A DNA stretch of 26,519 nt from Bacteroides sp. (GCA_019414725.1 DXLM01000046.1:1-26519); one strand, 5' to 3'; shown: positions 8,552-17,190, counted from the first letter of the stretch. The notes: generated from the sequence alone by a model not told the origin. Numbers and translations: made by a program.

Positions 8552-9031
8552 TTATTCCGGATACTGAAGTTGTGCTTCGGTAATATTCTCTAATACTTCG
8601 TGAAGATATTTTGCAGCTTCCCAGCGGGCCATCGGAAGATTCATCATCAGATAGTTGCCACAATCTTTAGCGCTGGCTCCGGGTACATCACCTTCATAAC
8701 CGGCAATGAAGCGGAAGGTTTCCTGCATCAATGGAAGGATATCTTTCGATTCAAGATCACCTTTTACAACCAGATAGTTGCCAGTAAGGCAACCCATCGG
8801 GCCCCAGTAGATAATTTTGTCGGCCCATACAGGATGATTGCGCAGGAAAGTTGCAGCCAGATGTTCCATGGTGTGGATGGCCGATGGACTGAGGCAAGGC
8901 TCACGGTTCGGCTCCTTCATACGGATATCGAATGTTGTTACGATTTCGTTTCCTACCGTATCTTTGCGTGATACATAAATACCGCGTAACAGACGGATAT
9001 GATCGACAGTAAAACTTGGGATTTTCTTCAT
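8552..9031 (-). CDS. luxS: S-ribosylhomocysteine lyase (AI-2 synthase)
   Basis: A 159-residue cytoplasmic metalloenzyme of normal LuxS length. It cleaves S-ribosylhomocysteine to homocysteine and 4,5-dihydroxy-2,3-pentanedione, which cyclises into autoinducer-2. The metal-binding HTMEH motif is present (His53, Glu56, His57), with the third ligand in KDCGNYL (Cys124). The catalytic Cys81 lies in GPMGCLTG. The start ATG at 9029-9031 is followed by KKIPSFTVDH, the usual LuxS beginning. It lies 17 bp downstream of mtnN, the enzyme that makes its substrate, so the two almost certainly form one transcript ending at the hairpin at 8478-8533. All key residues are intact. Confidence 0.97.
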   Translation of the reverse strand: MKKIPSFTVDHIRLLRGIYVSRKDTVGNEIVTTFDIRMKEPNREPCLSPSAIHTMEHLAATFLRNHPVWADKIIYWGPMGCLTGNYLVVKGDLESKDILPLMQETFRFIAGYEGDVPGASAKDCGNYLMMNLPMARWEAAKYLHEVLENITEAQLQYPE

Positions 9032-9048
9032 AATCTTCTTGTCTTTTA

Positions 9049-9744
9049 TTATAATTTGTTTGGCAAAGCCTTTAAGAATGTTTCAGTAACATGGAATGAA
9101 CGGTCGGCCATTTCTCCCCAGAAATTCTGGTACTGTTCGAAATGTTTGTCTGCTCCCGGAGTGTCACTGATAATGCGGAAGCTGATGAAAGGTACTTTGT
9201 ACAGGTAGCAAACTTGGGCAATCGCAGCAGATTCCATGTCTACTGCAAGACCTTCGGGGAAGTTTCCCTTGATTGTTTCCAGTTCACTGCGATCTGTAAT
9301 GAACTTATCACCGCTACAGATTAGTCCACCGTGGATGGCTGTTTCTGTATCAAGCGACAGAGCACAGTCGTAAAGTGTTTCATTACCGTCGAAAAAAGTC
9401 GGAAGTCCTTGAATTTGTCCGTAAGCATTTCCTTCGCCACACCATACATCATGATACACAATCTGTCGGCTTGCTACTACATCCATGACTTTAAGGCAAG
9501 AATCAATGCCTCCGGCTACTCCTGTACTGATAATGCAGTCAGGTTCAAAATTGCGGATAAGCTCTACTGCTCCGGCGGCAGCATTTACTTTACCGATACC
9601 GCATTGCATCAGTATGATTGTATTGTTCTTGATTGTTCCTTCAATGTAGTTAAAGGGACCTTTGGTACATTCTGTCTTGTCTCTCAGTTGGTTTGCCAGT
9701 TGCTTCTGCTCTGAAGACATGGCGGTTATGATTCCTATTTTCAT
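9049..9744 (-). CDS. mtnN: 5'-methylthioadenosine/S-adenosylhomocysteine nucleosidase
   Basis: A 231-residue enzyme that removes adenine from S-adenosylhomocysteine and methylthioadenosine, giving S-ribosylhomocysteine for LuxS and methylthioribose. Family hallmarks are MKIGIITAMSSE at the N-terminus with catalytic-region Glu12, STGVAGGID (73-81), CSGDKF (143-148), and VDMESAAIAQV (168-178) with substrate-binding Glu171. The general acid is Asp194 in FRIISDTPG. I start it at the ATG at 9742-9744 rather than at an upstream in-frame ATG at 9786. The family begins at MKIGIITAM, and the predicted -7 promoter box (9768-9775) lies downstream of the longer start. It is the first gene of the mtnN-luxS operon. 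Confidence 0.95.
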   Translation of the reverse strand: MKIGIITAMSSEQKQLANQLRDKTECTKGPFNYIEGTIKNNTIILMQCGIGKVNAAAGAVELIRNFEPDCIISTGVAGGIDSCLKVMDVVASRQIVYHDVWCGEGNAYGQIQGLPTFFDGNETLYDCALSLDTETAIHGGLICSGDKFITDRSELETIKGNFPEGLAVDMESAAIAQVCYLYKVPFISFRIISDTPGADKHFEQYQNFWGEMADRSFHVTETFLKALPNKL

Positions 9745-9767
9745 ATTATTTTTATGATTTTCGATGG

Positions 9768-9775
9768 CAAAGTTA
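9768..9775 (-). promoter_or_regulatory. Candidate -7 box of mtnN-luxS
   Basis: Read on the minus strand this is TAACTTTG, an exact match to TAnnTTTG, about 23 bases upstream of the mtnN ATG. No good TTG element is seen at the -33 spacing. It implies a very short leader and supports the shorter mtnN start. Confidence 0.5.
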
Positions 9776-9798
9776 CTATTTTTCATGGACTATTGTGT

Positions 9799-9806
9799 TA
9801 TCTTTG
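9799..9806 (+). promoter_or_regulatory. Candidate -7 box of the YfhO-type gene
   Basis: TATCTTTG, an exact match to TAnnTTTG, lies 35 bases upstream of the ATG at 9842. The -33 element is poor. It lies only 23 bp from the oppositely facing mtnN box, so the two polymerase footprints would overlap. Confidence 0.5.
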
Positions 9807-9841
9807 CTGCCTGAAAACATTAATTAATAAACTATTTCTGT

Positions 9842-12337
9842 ATGAATCAATTAAAGAAACTTGTCCCTGATATTGTGGCGATTGCACTCTTTGCAATTAT
9901 ATCAGTCGCCTATTTCTTTCCGGCTATTACCGAGGGACGTATCCTGGCACAACATGATGCTGTAGCAGGTATCGGAGCGGGAAGAGAACATCAGGAATAC
10001 TATGAAAAGCATGGTAAGGCTACCCGATGGACAAACTCATTGTTTAGCGGTATGCCGACTTATCAGCTGGCTCCGGGATATGAGTCGAGTCGTACATTGA
10101 ACTTTGTTCAGGAAATCTACCGGCTGTTTCTTCCTACCTATGCCGGATATATTTTTATCATGCTGCTGGGTTTTTACATCCTGCTTCGTGCATTCAATTT
10201 TAAAGTCTGGCTATCTGCTCTGGGAGCTATTATCTGGGCTTTTTCTTCTTATTTCTTTATTATTATTGCTGCCGGACATATCTGGAAGTTTGTAACGCTT
10301 GCTTATATACCGCCTACTATCGCAGGTATGGTTTTGATATATAGAGGAAAATATTTGTGGGGTGGTTTGCTGACTGCATTGTTTGTTGCTTTACAAATCG
10401 TGTCAAACCATGTGCAGATGACTTACTATTTCCTTTTTGTCATGCTGTTCATTGCAATAGCCTATGGTGTTTCGGCATGGAAGGAGAAACGTTTTCCGCA
10501 ATTCTTGAAATCGACTGGAGTATTGGTTGTTGCCGGAATATTGGGAATATGTGTGAATCTGTCGAATATATATCATACATATCAGTACAGTAAGGAAAGT
10601 ATGCGCGGAAAGAGTGAACTGGTAAAAGAACACTCTGCCAATCAGACCGGAAGTGGACTGGAGCGTGATTATATTACTCAGTGGAGCTATGGTATAGGAG
10701 AAACTTTTTCATTGCTTGTTCCTAATGTAAAGGGTGGGGCATCTGTTCCTCTTTCACAGAATGAAACGGCTATGAAGAAAGCAGATCCGACATACATGGG
10801 ACTGTACAGTCAGATAGGGCAGTACTGGGGTGAACAGCCTGGAACTTCGGGACCGGTATATGTGGGAGCTTTCGTAATGTTCCTGTTTATTATGGGCTGC
10901 TTTATAGTAAAAGGTCCGATGAAATGGGCTTTGCTGGGCGGTACACTGTTCTCTATTATACTGTCGTGGGGAAAGAATTTCATGGGACTGACCGATTTCT
11001 TTATCGATTATATCCCGATGTACAATAAGTTCCGTGCTGTATCATCTATTCTTGTAATAGCAGAATTTACCATTCCGTTGTTGGCTATCATGGCATTGAA
11101 GGAAGTGATTGAACATCCTTCTGTATTAAAAGAAAAAGCAAAAGCTTTTTATATCAGTCTGGGATTGACAGGCGGACTGGCCTTGTTGTTTGCTGTTGCT
11201 CCGCGTGTATTCTTCCCGTCGTATGTTTCGAGCATGGAAATGAGCGCTTTGCAAAACGCTATTCCGGCAGAACAGCTTGCTCCGATCCTGATGAACCTGG
11301 AAGATATGCGTGTAGCTATCTTTACGTCGGATGCTTGGAGAAGTTTTGTTATCATATTGATTGGTGTGGCATTACTTTGGGCTTATTGTGCCGGAAAACT
11401 GAAAGCCGGGTTGCTTGTCGCTACGCTGACTATATTGTGTCTGGTAGATATGTGGAGCGTGAATAAGCGTTATTTGTACGACGAACAGTTTGTGGCTAAA
11501 GGAACAGAGATGCAGCCTTTCCTGCAACCTTCGGAAACGGATAAGAAGATTCTGGAAGACAAGACACTCGATTATCGTGTACTGAATCTGGCTAGCAATA
11601 CATTTAATGAAAACCAGACTTCGTACTGGCATAAGAGTATCGGAGGTTATCACGCAGCCAAGTTGCGCCGTTATCAGGAAATGATAGAAGAGCATATCCA
11701 GGGTGAAATGACTGCCTTGTTTAAAGAACTTCCGGCAGCAGGTGGAGATATGACAAAGGTAGATCCCGTTCATTTCCCTGTGCTGAACATGCTGAATACC
11801 CGTTACTTTATTTTCCCGCTTCAGGGTGGTTCTACAGCTCCTATATTCAATCCGTATGCCTTGGGTAACGCTTGGTTTGTAGACAAGGTTCAGTATGTGA
11901 ACAATGCCAACGAAGAAATAGAGGCTATTCATCAGATTGATCCTGCCAAAGTGGCTGTAGTAGACAAACGCTTTGCCGAAGCTGTAAAAGATTCGGGAGC
12001 AGGAAAAGACAGCTTGAGTACAGTTGTTCTGAAAAGTTATGAACCGAATGAACTGGTTTATGAAGTTAATTCTCAGAATGGTGGAGTAGTAGTATTTTCT
12101 GAAATCTATTATCCGGGTTGGGAATCTTACATAGACGATAAGGAAACGGTTCATGGACGTGCCGACTATATTCTTCGTGCAATGAATGTTCCGGCAGGTA
12201 AACATACAGTACGTTTTGTTTTCGATCCGAAATCATTGCATGTTACCGAAACTGTTGCTTTTGTTGCTTTGGGAATATTGGCTATTGTAGCAGTTATTGC
12301 TGTTGTCTTACAACTTCGTAAGCGAAGAAAAGAATAA
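9842..12337 (+). CDS. YfhO-type polytopic membrane protein (putative GT-C glycosyltransferase)
   Basis: An 831-residue inner-membrane protein. Residues about 10-30 form the first membrane segment. The first outside loop carries HDAVAGIGAGREH (38-50) and then SLFSGMPTYQL, the acidic first-loop arrangement expected of GT-C transferases. Many hydrophobic segments follow to about residue 540. Residues about 560-800 form a soluble domain whose end, YYPGWESYIDDKETV then PAGKHTVRFVFDP, is typical of the YfhO family. A last membrane helix (about 804-824) ends in RKRRKE. YfhO proteins of Firmicutes decorate cell-envelope polymers using lipid-linked sugar; the Bacteroides members have no established substrate that I know of. 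It stands alone between a promoter shared back-to-back with mtnN and two hairpins at 12385-12548. Confidence 0.85.
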   Translation: MNQLKKLVPDIVAIALFAIISVAYFFPAITEGRILAQHDAVAGIGAGREHQEYYEKHGKATRWTNSLFSGMPTYQLAPGYESSRTLNFVQEIYRLFLPTYAGYIFIMLLGFYILLRAFNFKVWLSALGAIIWAFSSYFFIIIAAGHIWKFVTLAYIPPTIAGMVLIYRGKYLWGGLLTALFVALQIVSNHVQMTYYFLFVMLFIAIAYGVSAWKEKRFPQFLKSTGVLVVAGILGICVNLSNIYHTYQYSKESMRGKSELVKEHSANQTGSGLERDYITQWSYGIGETFSLLVPNVKGGASVPLSQNETAMKKADPTYMGLYSQIGQYWGEQPGTSGPVYVGAFVMFLFIMGCFIVKGPMKWALLGGTLFSIILSWGKNFMGLTDFFIDYIPMYNKFRAVSSILVIAEFTIPLLAIMALKEVIEHPSVLKEKAKAFYISLGLTGGLALLFAVAPRVFFPSYVSSMEMSALQNAIPAEQLAPILMNLEDMRVAIFTSDAWRSFVIILIGVALLWAYCAGKLKAGLLVATLTILCLVDMWSVNKRYLYDEQFVAKGTEMQPFLQPSETDKKILEDKTLDYRVLNLASNTFNENQTSYWHKSIGGYHAAKLRRYQEMIEEHIQGEMTALFKELPAAGGDMTKVDPVHFPVLNMLNTRYFIFPLQGGSTAPIFNPYALGNAWFVDKVQYVNNANEEIEAIHQIDPAKVAVVDKRFAEAVKDSGAGKDSLSTVVLKSYEPNELVYEVNSQNGGVVVFSEIYYPGWESYIDDKETVHGRADYILRAMNVPAGKHTVRFVFDPKSLHVTETVAFVALGILAIVAVIAVVLQLRKRRKE

Positions 12338-12384
12338 GTATGATACCTCTTGTCTGATATGAATGTTTGTCAGACTAACATAAG

Positions 12385-12439
12385 ATATGTCCTTTACTTT
12401 TTATACTATTGAGTTTGTATAAAGAAGTAAAGGGCATAT
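12385..12439 (+). terminator. Hairpin downstream of the YfhO-type gene
   Basis: Arms at about 12385-12403 and 12420-12439 pair as ATATGYCCTTTACTTYTTTA-like sequence, with two imperfect positions. They start 48 bases after the stop codon, and the right arm is followed by TATTATTTTCTC. It is a likely plus-strand terminator. Confidence 0.65.
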
Positions 12440-12508
12440 TATTTTCTCTCGAAGAGCTCTCTGAAAACTCTTCCTTTTCTTCTGAAAAATATTTGTACGA
12501 AAAATAAA

Positions 12509-12548
12509 AAAATATCAGCATGTTTGGAGGAAAACATGCTGATATTTT
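12509..12548. terminator. Convergent-gene terminator
   Basis: A perfect 17-bp inverted repeat (12509-12525 with 12532-12548) with a 6-base loop. It has an A-rich left flank and a T-rich right flank (CTTGTTATT), as expected for a bidirectional terminator. It lies 55 bases past the stop of the M48-like gene on the minus strand and would also back up the plus-strand hairpin at 12385. Confidence 0.8.
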
Positions 12549-12603
12549 CTTGTTATTATGCTGATGAATTTTTTCTTGTAGTAATCCTTTTATTTTGAGA
12601 GAA

Positions 12604-14139
12604 TTACAGAATATATAACTGTTTCATCAACGTGGTAGCCCAATGGTATTCTTTTGCCAGCCATAGTTCATCGGTTTCGCTATGAGGAGTCTGTTTGATA
12701 TCATTCAACATTTGGATGTATTGATTGACTTCGGCAACGGCATCTTTTTGTTTATTGTCGCGCAACAATAAGAGAATCTTCTGTTTTGAGATATTCACAT
12801 TAGAAAACTCACTCAGTGATTCGGCTTTCTTCAGCATTTCCCAACTTTTCAGGTTGCTTTCTGCACTGTTATCTTGTTTCATGATACACTTTGCCATGAC
12901 TACATAGTCATCGGATGAAGCCATCTTGTTATTTATATTTTTCTGGGCTAACTTCATGGCCTGTATATAATCCCGATTGTATTCCATCATGGCTGCAGAG
13001 AAGCTGATCAATCCGCTTGTACGTTTCAGGTAGATAGGATCTTTTCCCGTTTCCTTTAGTGGGTATTTTTTCTGCAATCTGGTAAGCCTTTCTTCCAGAC
13101 TGCTATATATACCGTATTTTTCCAATACGCTTTTATCCTTTATTTCCAGATAATATTGCAGGATTTTATTCTGTGCTGAAATCAGTGCGGAAGGATCTTT
13201 TTTCATGAATTGCATAAACTGGACAGCAACGTCGTCGGCTTCCTTTTCCTGTTGTTTGGAATAATCCAGTCCCATGCGGTTGTATATATCATAATTGACC
13301 AGTGTCTGTACAATGGCATTGGTTGTAAAGATAGCTCCTGGTACATAGTTTTCATATTTGTTGTAAAGCGCAGCTTCGATGGCCAGGCCTGCAACATCGG
13401 CTACACCACTCCAGAAGGCAGCCCGATTGGCGCGGTTGATATTTTTGTTGACGGTTATTACAGCATGGTCGAGAACATAATGTGCTGTTTCTCTGGCAAG
13501 CATGCCAAATAATTCATCTTCCGTATCGAGCAGTGTAAGCAATCCGCTTGAAACCAGCATACAATTATTGCTTAGCATCAAGATATCTGGATTGGGAGAT
13601 TTCAGTATACGTATATAAGGCATTCCATATCGTTCGGCTATGAATTCTTTGGGAATCATACTCAACATGATACAGTGTACGTAGTCTTCCATGGCAGCGT
13701 CCTCATAAATCATTCCTGCTTTTTCCAACTCGTCGAGATAGGTGTTGGCTTCATTTTCCATTTCTTTTCTCATGGTTTCCTGAAGTCCTTTGGTTTCGTA
13801 ATACTGTACCAGTCTGGAGTTGATCTGTGCGGCCAACCAGAACGTGTTCGGATCGGTAGGAGTAAACTCCAGCTTATACATATCGTTGAGGCCGACACCT
13901 TGTTGTTGTCCGTTGACAATCAATACTGCTTGCCGGTAATTGGGGTCGCTTGGTTGGTATTGTGTCAGTTTTACAAAGCGCTGGAGAGTAAAAGGAGTGC
14001 CGGCTTTTATCTCTCTGATATCTTCTTTTACTACTCCTTTGATGTTGATAGTCGGACTAAGACTAGTGATATTTTTCTGCGCGGATAGTTCTGTACATAT
14101 AGTACATAAAAAGAACAAAATTAGGACAAGTTGTTTCAT
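12604..14139 (-). CDS. M48-like exported protein with altered HExxH motif
   Basis: A 511-residue protein from the ATG at 14137-14139, giving a signal peptide (1-20, ending ELSAQ). An in-frame ATG 33 bases upstream would bury that signal. The middle resembles an M48 peptidase: SGLLTLLDTEDELFGMLA (198-215), then RETAHYVLDH (216-225), and later QQEKEADDVAVQF (296-308), which matches the EADxxA segment carrying the third zinc ligand (Glu300). In active members the second stretch reads HExxH; here the first His is Arg216 while Glu217 and His220 remain. It may therefore be inactive, or bind metal differently. The N-terminal 100 residues look like a separate sandwich domain (KGVVKEDIREIKAGTPFTL), and about 340-511 is helical and TPR-like. 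It follows the glycosyltransferase cluster after 73 bp in the same direction and has a hairpin at its start. The function is unknown; envelope quality control is a guess. Confidence 0.72.
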   Translation of the reverse strand: MKQLVLILFFLCTICTELSAQKNITSLSPTINIKGVVKEDIREIKAGTPFTLQRFVKLTQYQPSDPNYRQAVLIVNGQQQGVGLNDMYKLEFTPTDPNTFWLAAQINSRLVQYYETKGLQETMRKEMENEANTYLDELEKAGMIYEDAAMEDYVHCIMLSMIPKEFIAERYGMPYIRILKSPNPDILMLSNNCMLVSSGLLTLLDTEDELFGMLARETAHYVLDHAVITVNKNINRANRAAFWSGVADVAGLAIEAALYNKYENYVPGAIFTTNAIVQTLVNYDIYNRMGLDYSKQQEKEADDVAVQFMQFMKKDPSALISAQNKILQYYLEIKDKSVLEKYGIYSSLEERLTRLQKKYPLKETGKDPIYLKRTSGLISFSAAMMEYNRDYIQAMKLAQKNINNKMASSDDYVVMAKCIMKQDNSAESNLKSWEMLKKAESLSEFSNVNISKQKILLLLRDNKQKDAVAEVNQYIQMLNDIKQTPHSETDELWLAKEYHWATTLMKQLYIL

Positions 14140-14140
14140 T

Positions 14141-14173
14141 ATTGCGATAAGTTTATAGTTTCTGTATCGCAAT
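14141..14173 (-). promoter_or_regulatory. Hairpin immediately before the M48-like start codon
   Basis: A perfect 9-bp inverted repeat (14141-14149 with 14165-14173) with a 15-base loop, ending one base before the ATG. Read as RNA it would cover the ribosome landing area. No T-tract follows on the minus strand, so it is a poor terminator for the glycosyltransferase operon and a better candidate for translational control or an operator. Confidence 0.4.
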
Positions 14174-14212
14174 GTAGTGTTTTTTACTGGACCATCAAAA
14201 GAAACATCGTTA

Positions 14213-14968
14213 TTATTTGTGAAGTATCAGTCGCAATGCAAACCATAGATGTCTCATGACAGTTGATACATATCCGTAGTGTTTGCACATAATGCGAAAG
14301 CGTTCTTTCAGCGATGCCTTGTGGTTGCGTGTAGTCATCCCTTCGTTCAGGTAGTCTATTAAAGTAAGGTGAGTATTATGAAGTATCTTACTTTGTTTCA
14401 TGATACGGATGCACCAGTCGAAGTCGGCAGAGAAACGATAGTGCAAATCGTATTTGACTGCGCGGTCACGACGGGCAAAGAAAGCTTGATGACAGACCAG
14501 CATACCTTCACGGAAACTTTTCCATGTAAGTTGTTCAGGAGCAGAAAGTCTCCGCATCCGTAAGAAATGTCCTTCTTCATCCACGATGGCTGTTTCTCCG
14601 TATATTACGTCCGGCAGTTCGTTAAGTCCTGCCAGTGAATGCACCATCAACTGTAAGGTATCATCTTCATGCAGTTCGTCGCCGGCATTCAGAAAACATA
14701 CATAATCTCCCGTGGCTAAGGCTATGCCTTTGTTCATGGCATCATATAATCCTTTATCGCGTTCGCTTACAACTGTATGGATATGTTCCTTGTATCGGCC
14801 GACTATTTCCATTGTCTTGTCGGTCGATTTGCCGTCTACGATGATATATTCTACATTTTTATAAGTCTGGGTTATGACACTTTGAATAGTATCCTCCAGA
14901 ACGTTTTCGGCATTATAGGTTACAGTAATAATGGAAAACTTCGGATGCAGATGTGTGATATTATGCAT
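14213..14968 (-). CDS. Family 2 glycosyltransferase
   Basis: A 251-residue cytoplasmic GT-A transferase, the last gene of the glycan operon. FSIITVTYNAENVLEDTIQS (11-30) is the nucleotide-binding start. IIVDGKSTDKT (42-52) carries the nucleotide-sugar Asp. ERDKGLYDAMNKGIALATGD (69-88) is typical of WcaA/WcaE-like members, and LNAGDE (93-98) stands where the metal-binding DxD lies. The C-terminal region has no membrane segment, although the last residues (LWFALRLILHK) could lie on the membrane surface. It overlaps the stop of the preceding GT4 gene by 8 bp, so they should be translationally coupled. The sugar donor and acceptor cannot be told from sequence. Confidence 0.9.
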   Translation of the reverse strand: MHNITHLHPKFSIITVTYNAENVLEDTIQSVITQTYKNVEYIIVDGKSTDKTMEIVGRYKEHIHTVVSERDKGLYDAMNKGIALATGDYVCFLNAGDELHEDDTLQLMVHSLAGLNELPDVIYGETAIVDEEGHFLRMRRLSAPEQLTWKSFREGMLVCHQAFFARRDRAVKYDLHYRFSADFDWCIRIMKQSKILHNTHLTLIDYLNEGMTTRNHKASLKERFRIMCKHYGYVSTVMRHLWFALRLILHK

Positions 14969-16223
14969 TTTCCCCTGTAATATGGTTGTAAATCTTGATA
15001 TATTTCATGGCGACAGTCTGCTCTGAATATGTATCTACAGCTTTTCGCCGTGCCTCTTCGCTGAGGCTTGCATAATCTCCTTCATTCAGCGACCAGCATA
15101 TACCATTGGCGAGGTCTTCTGATGATTTGTATTGGGCTACATAGCCGTTGTGCAGGTGGTCAATCATTTGCGGAATGCCGCCAATGTTAAATCCTACACA
15201 TGGAATGCCGCACGACATTGCTTCTACAATCGTGTTAGGCAGATTTTCCTGTAGCGAAGGTGTTACGAACAAATCGACAGCATTGTAAATGTTTACCAGT
15301 TCTTTTTCGTTTCCTACATAACTCAGGCAATAGATGGGGAAGGGAAAAAGATCGGCATATTGTTGTGACTCTTTTCCGACGACTACTACTCCCAGTGAAC
15401 TGCAGAAATCAGGATGCTGTTGCTGGATCAGCTTGCATGCTTCTACCAGATAATCTATACCTTTCTTCGGGTCGGTTATTTTCATCGAGCTGAACAAAAG
15501 TAGTTTCTTGTCAGTCGGTAAATTCAGGTTCTTACGTACCTGTGTTTTGTTTAACGGACGGAAAAGGTTGGTATTAATGGGGTTAGGTATATTGGTAACC
15601 GAATGTCCCAAAGCCAGTACACTATGTCTGGCAAGTTCTTCGAGCCATTGGCTGCAAGCAACGAACGTTATATTGGCTTTTTTGTATAGTTTCTGTTTTT
15701 TCAGGAAAACCTGATATGAGAGGTCGTGCTTGGAGCCTTTATAGAGCAACGGACAAGTATGACACTGAGTCTGATACTTTGTACAGTCTTGTGCGTGGTG
15801 ACAGATGCCCGTGATAGGCCACATATCGTGCATGGTCCATACGACCGGTTTTCCGGAATCAATGATTTTCTGTATATCTTTCAGCGAAAGCATTCCTTGG
15901 TTGATCCAATGTAAATGTATGACATCGGCTTGCTGAAATTCCGGCAATGAAGTGATATCCGTTCCCATGCTGGCAATATCAACAGCAAAAAGGTTGTGCT
16001 TTTTGAAATGGTTTGCTTTCCAGATAATTACACGTTCCCAAACAAACTGCCAGATATGTCTCCATGATTTTTTCAGTGGTACGACTGTAACCTGATCTGT
16101 CTGTTTGTCGCGCACCAGCATTTTGGCTTTTATACCTTTGCCTTTGAGTGCCTCCATTAAACGATTTGCCGCTATCGCTGCCCCTCCGATTCGCTCGGAA
16201 GTATTGATGATTAATACTCTCAT
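14961..16223 (-). CDS. Family 4 glycosyltransferase
   Basis: A 420-residue GT-B transferase. I start it at the ATG at 16221-16223, because MRVLIINTSERIGGAAIAAN is the expected first Rossmann strand; an in-frame ATG 21 bases upstream is less likely. The C-terminal domain shows the retaining GT4 E-x7-E pattern, Glu326 and Glu334 in LQENLPNTIVEAMSCG, and the donor-binding GGIPQMI (348-354). Residues 131-160 carry HDMWPITGICHH followed by C-x5-C-x6-C-x2-C (Cys141, 147, 154, 157), as in WcaC-like enzymes, possibly a structural metal or disulfide cluster. It sits between two other transferases with an 8-bp overlap downstream and a 52-bp gap upstream. Confidence 0.92.
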   Translation of the reverse strand: MRVLIINTSERIGGAAIAANRLMEALKGKGIKAKMLVRDKQTDQVTVVPLKKSWRHIWQFVWERVIIWKANHFKKHNLFAVDIASMGTDITSLPEFQQADVIHLHWINQGMLSLKDIQKIIDSGKPVVWTMHDMWPITGICHHAQDCTKYQTQCHTCPLLYKGSKHDLSYQVFLKKQKLYKKANITFVACSQWLEELARHSVLALGHSVTNIPNPINTNLFRPLNKTQVRKNLNLPTDKKLLLFSSMKITDPKKGIDYLVEACKLIQQQHPDFCSSLGVVVVGKESQQYADLFPFPIYCLSYVGNEKELVNIYNAVDLFVTPSLQENLPNTIVEAMSCGIPCVGFNIGGIPQMIDHLHNGYVAQYKSSEDLANGICWSLNEGDYASLSEEARRKAVDTYSEQTVAMKYIKIYNHITGENA

Positions 16224-16275
16224 TGCTTCCTGAATTTTGTGCAAAGGTAATTCATTTTATTTTTTTTCTTCCGAA

Positions 16276-17187
16276 TCAGGCGCCAAAATCTCCCTTTAAC
16301 GTGCGTTTGATACGTCGAATTGCTTTTGCCCAGAAACAATTTGTCTGGTGATAGTATCTTTCGAATACCTTTCGTGCTGTCTGATTTTCTTCTGTCGGGG
16401 AAATAAGTGTTACAGGAAGAGGTTGTTGCCATAGAGTGGAGTCGTACAGACCACCTCCACCACAGTTTGTTCCACTTCCGTCGAATCCGGTATTTTGTAT
16501 CAGTGATTTCCCTACATTCAACGATAAGATATCAGCTAGAAAAAGGCTGGCGTTCCAGCGGATAGCCCAAGAGTTATTTTTCCCTTCTATTTGCCGGCGT
16601 AGCATTCGAGTGAAAGGGTAATTGCCGTTAAAGTCGAAGTATCGTGTCAGGTTACGTGCTTCCAGTTGTGCAAGCAGTTCTTTGCCGTCAGGGTTGAAAT
16701 GCTTCCATGCCCGGCTCCATGTTGCCCATCCCCAGCTGCCTGTCCACTTGATAAGGAAAGTATCAGGCAGTGATATGTCTTTTGTAAAGTCACATGCCTG
16801 AATATGTCCCACCCGCTGTTCGTCCTTATAAACCTCTAGTGCATCATTCATAAATTTCAGAAAATAGGGAGCTACTATCAAGTCATCTTCCAGTACAATA
16901 ACCCTTCCGAAGTGATTGACTTGTGTTGTTACCCCATCGATGATGTTGCGTGCAAGTCCCCAGTTCGTTTCACGTTCGATAATGGTTATTGTTTTAAATC
17001 CGCTGATACTATGTATATATCGGCGTACCTCTTGTACAGCAGCATCACTTTCAGGTTTTTGGCTTTGGTCGGCATAGATAAATAAAGGGCTGTCTGCTGC
17101 TTCTTTGTTGCGTAGCAGAGAAGAAACAACCTGTCGGGTATGTTCCGGACGGTTGTAGACGAATAACAGAATAGGTGCGTATGTCAT
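16276..17187 (-). CDS. GT-A glycosyltransferase (GNT-I/GT2-like)
   Basis: A 303-residue predicted transferase. APILLFVYNRPEHTRQVVSS (4-23) is the start seen in Bacteroides sugar transferases related to N-acetylglucosaminyltransferase I. VIVLEDDLIVAP (97-108) holds the EDD metal-binding acidic triad (100-102). WTGSWGWATWSRAWKHF further on is a conserved acceptor-side signature of this group. It begins at ATG 17185-17187, only 3 bases after the stop of the upstream GT2 gene. The glycine-rich GSGTNCGGGGLYDS near the C-terminus is characteristic of the subfamily. The specific linkage is unknown. Confidence 0.85.
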   Translation of the reverse strand: MTYAPILLFVYNRPEHTRQVVSSLLRNKEAADSPLFIYADQSQKPESDAAVQEVRRYIHSISGFKTITIIERETNWGLARNIIDGVTTQVNHFGRVIVLEDDLIVAPYFLKFMNDALEVYKDEQRVGHIQACDFTKDISLPDTFLIKWTGSWGWATWSRAWKHFNPDGKELLAQLEARNLTRYFDFNGNYPFTRMLRRQIEGKNNSWAIRWNASLFLADILSLNVGKSLIQNTGFDGSGTNCGGGGLYDSTLWQQPLPVTLISPTEENQTARKVFERYYHQTNCFWAKAIRRIKRTLKGDFGA

Positions 17188-17190
17188 GGT

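Noticed and set aside
8600..8971. Plus-strand ORF of 123 codons opposite luxS
   Set aside because: luxS has all metal and catalytic residues on the other strand; the antisense translation has no recognisable motif.
9745..9786. Longer N-terminus for the mtnN product
   Set aside because: The family starts at MKIGIITAM, and the predicted promoter box at 9768-9775 lies inside this extension.
11372..12205. Minus-strand ORF of 277 codons inside the YfhO-type gene
   Set aside because: It lies fully antisense to a well supported gene, shows no protein family features and has the Cys/His/Phe-rich composition typical of a shadow frame.
13675..14088. Plus-strand ORF of 137 codons opposite the M48-like gene
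   Set aside because: Hydrophobic antisense shadow without start signals; the minus-strand product has a signal peptide and M48-like motifs.
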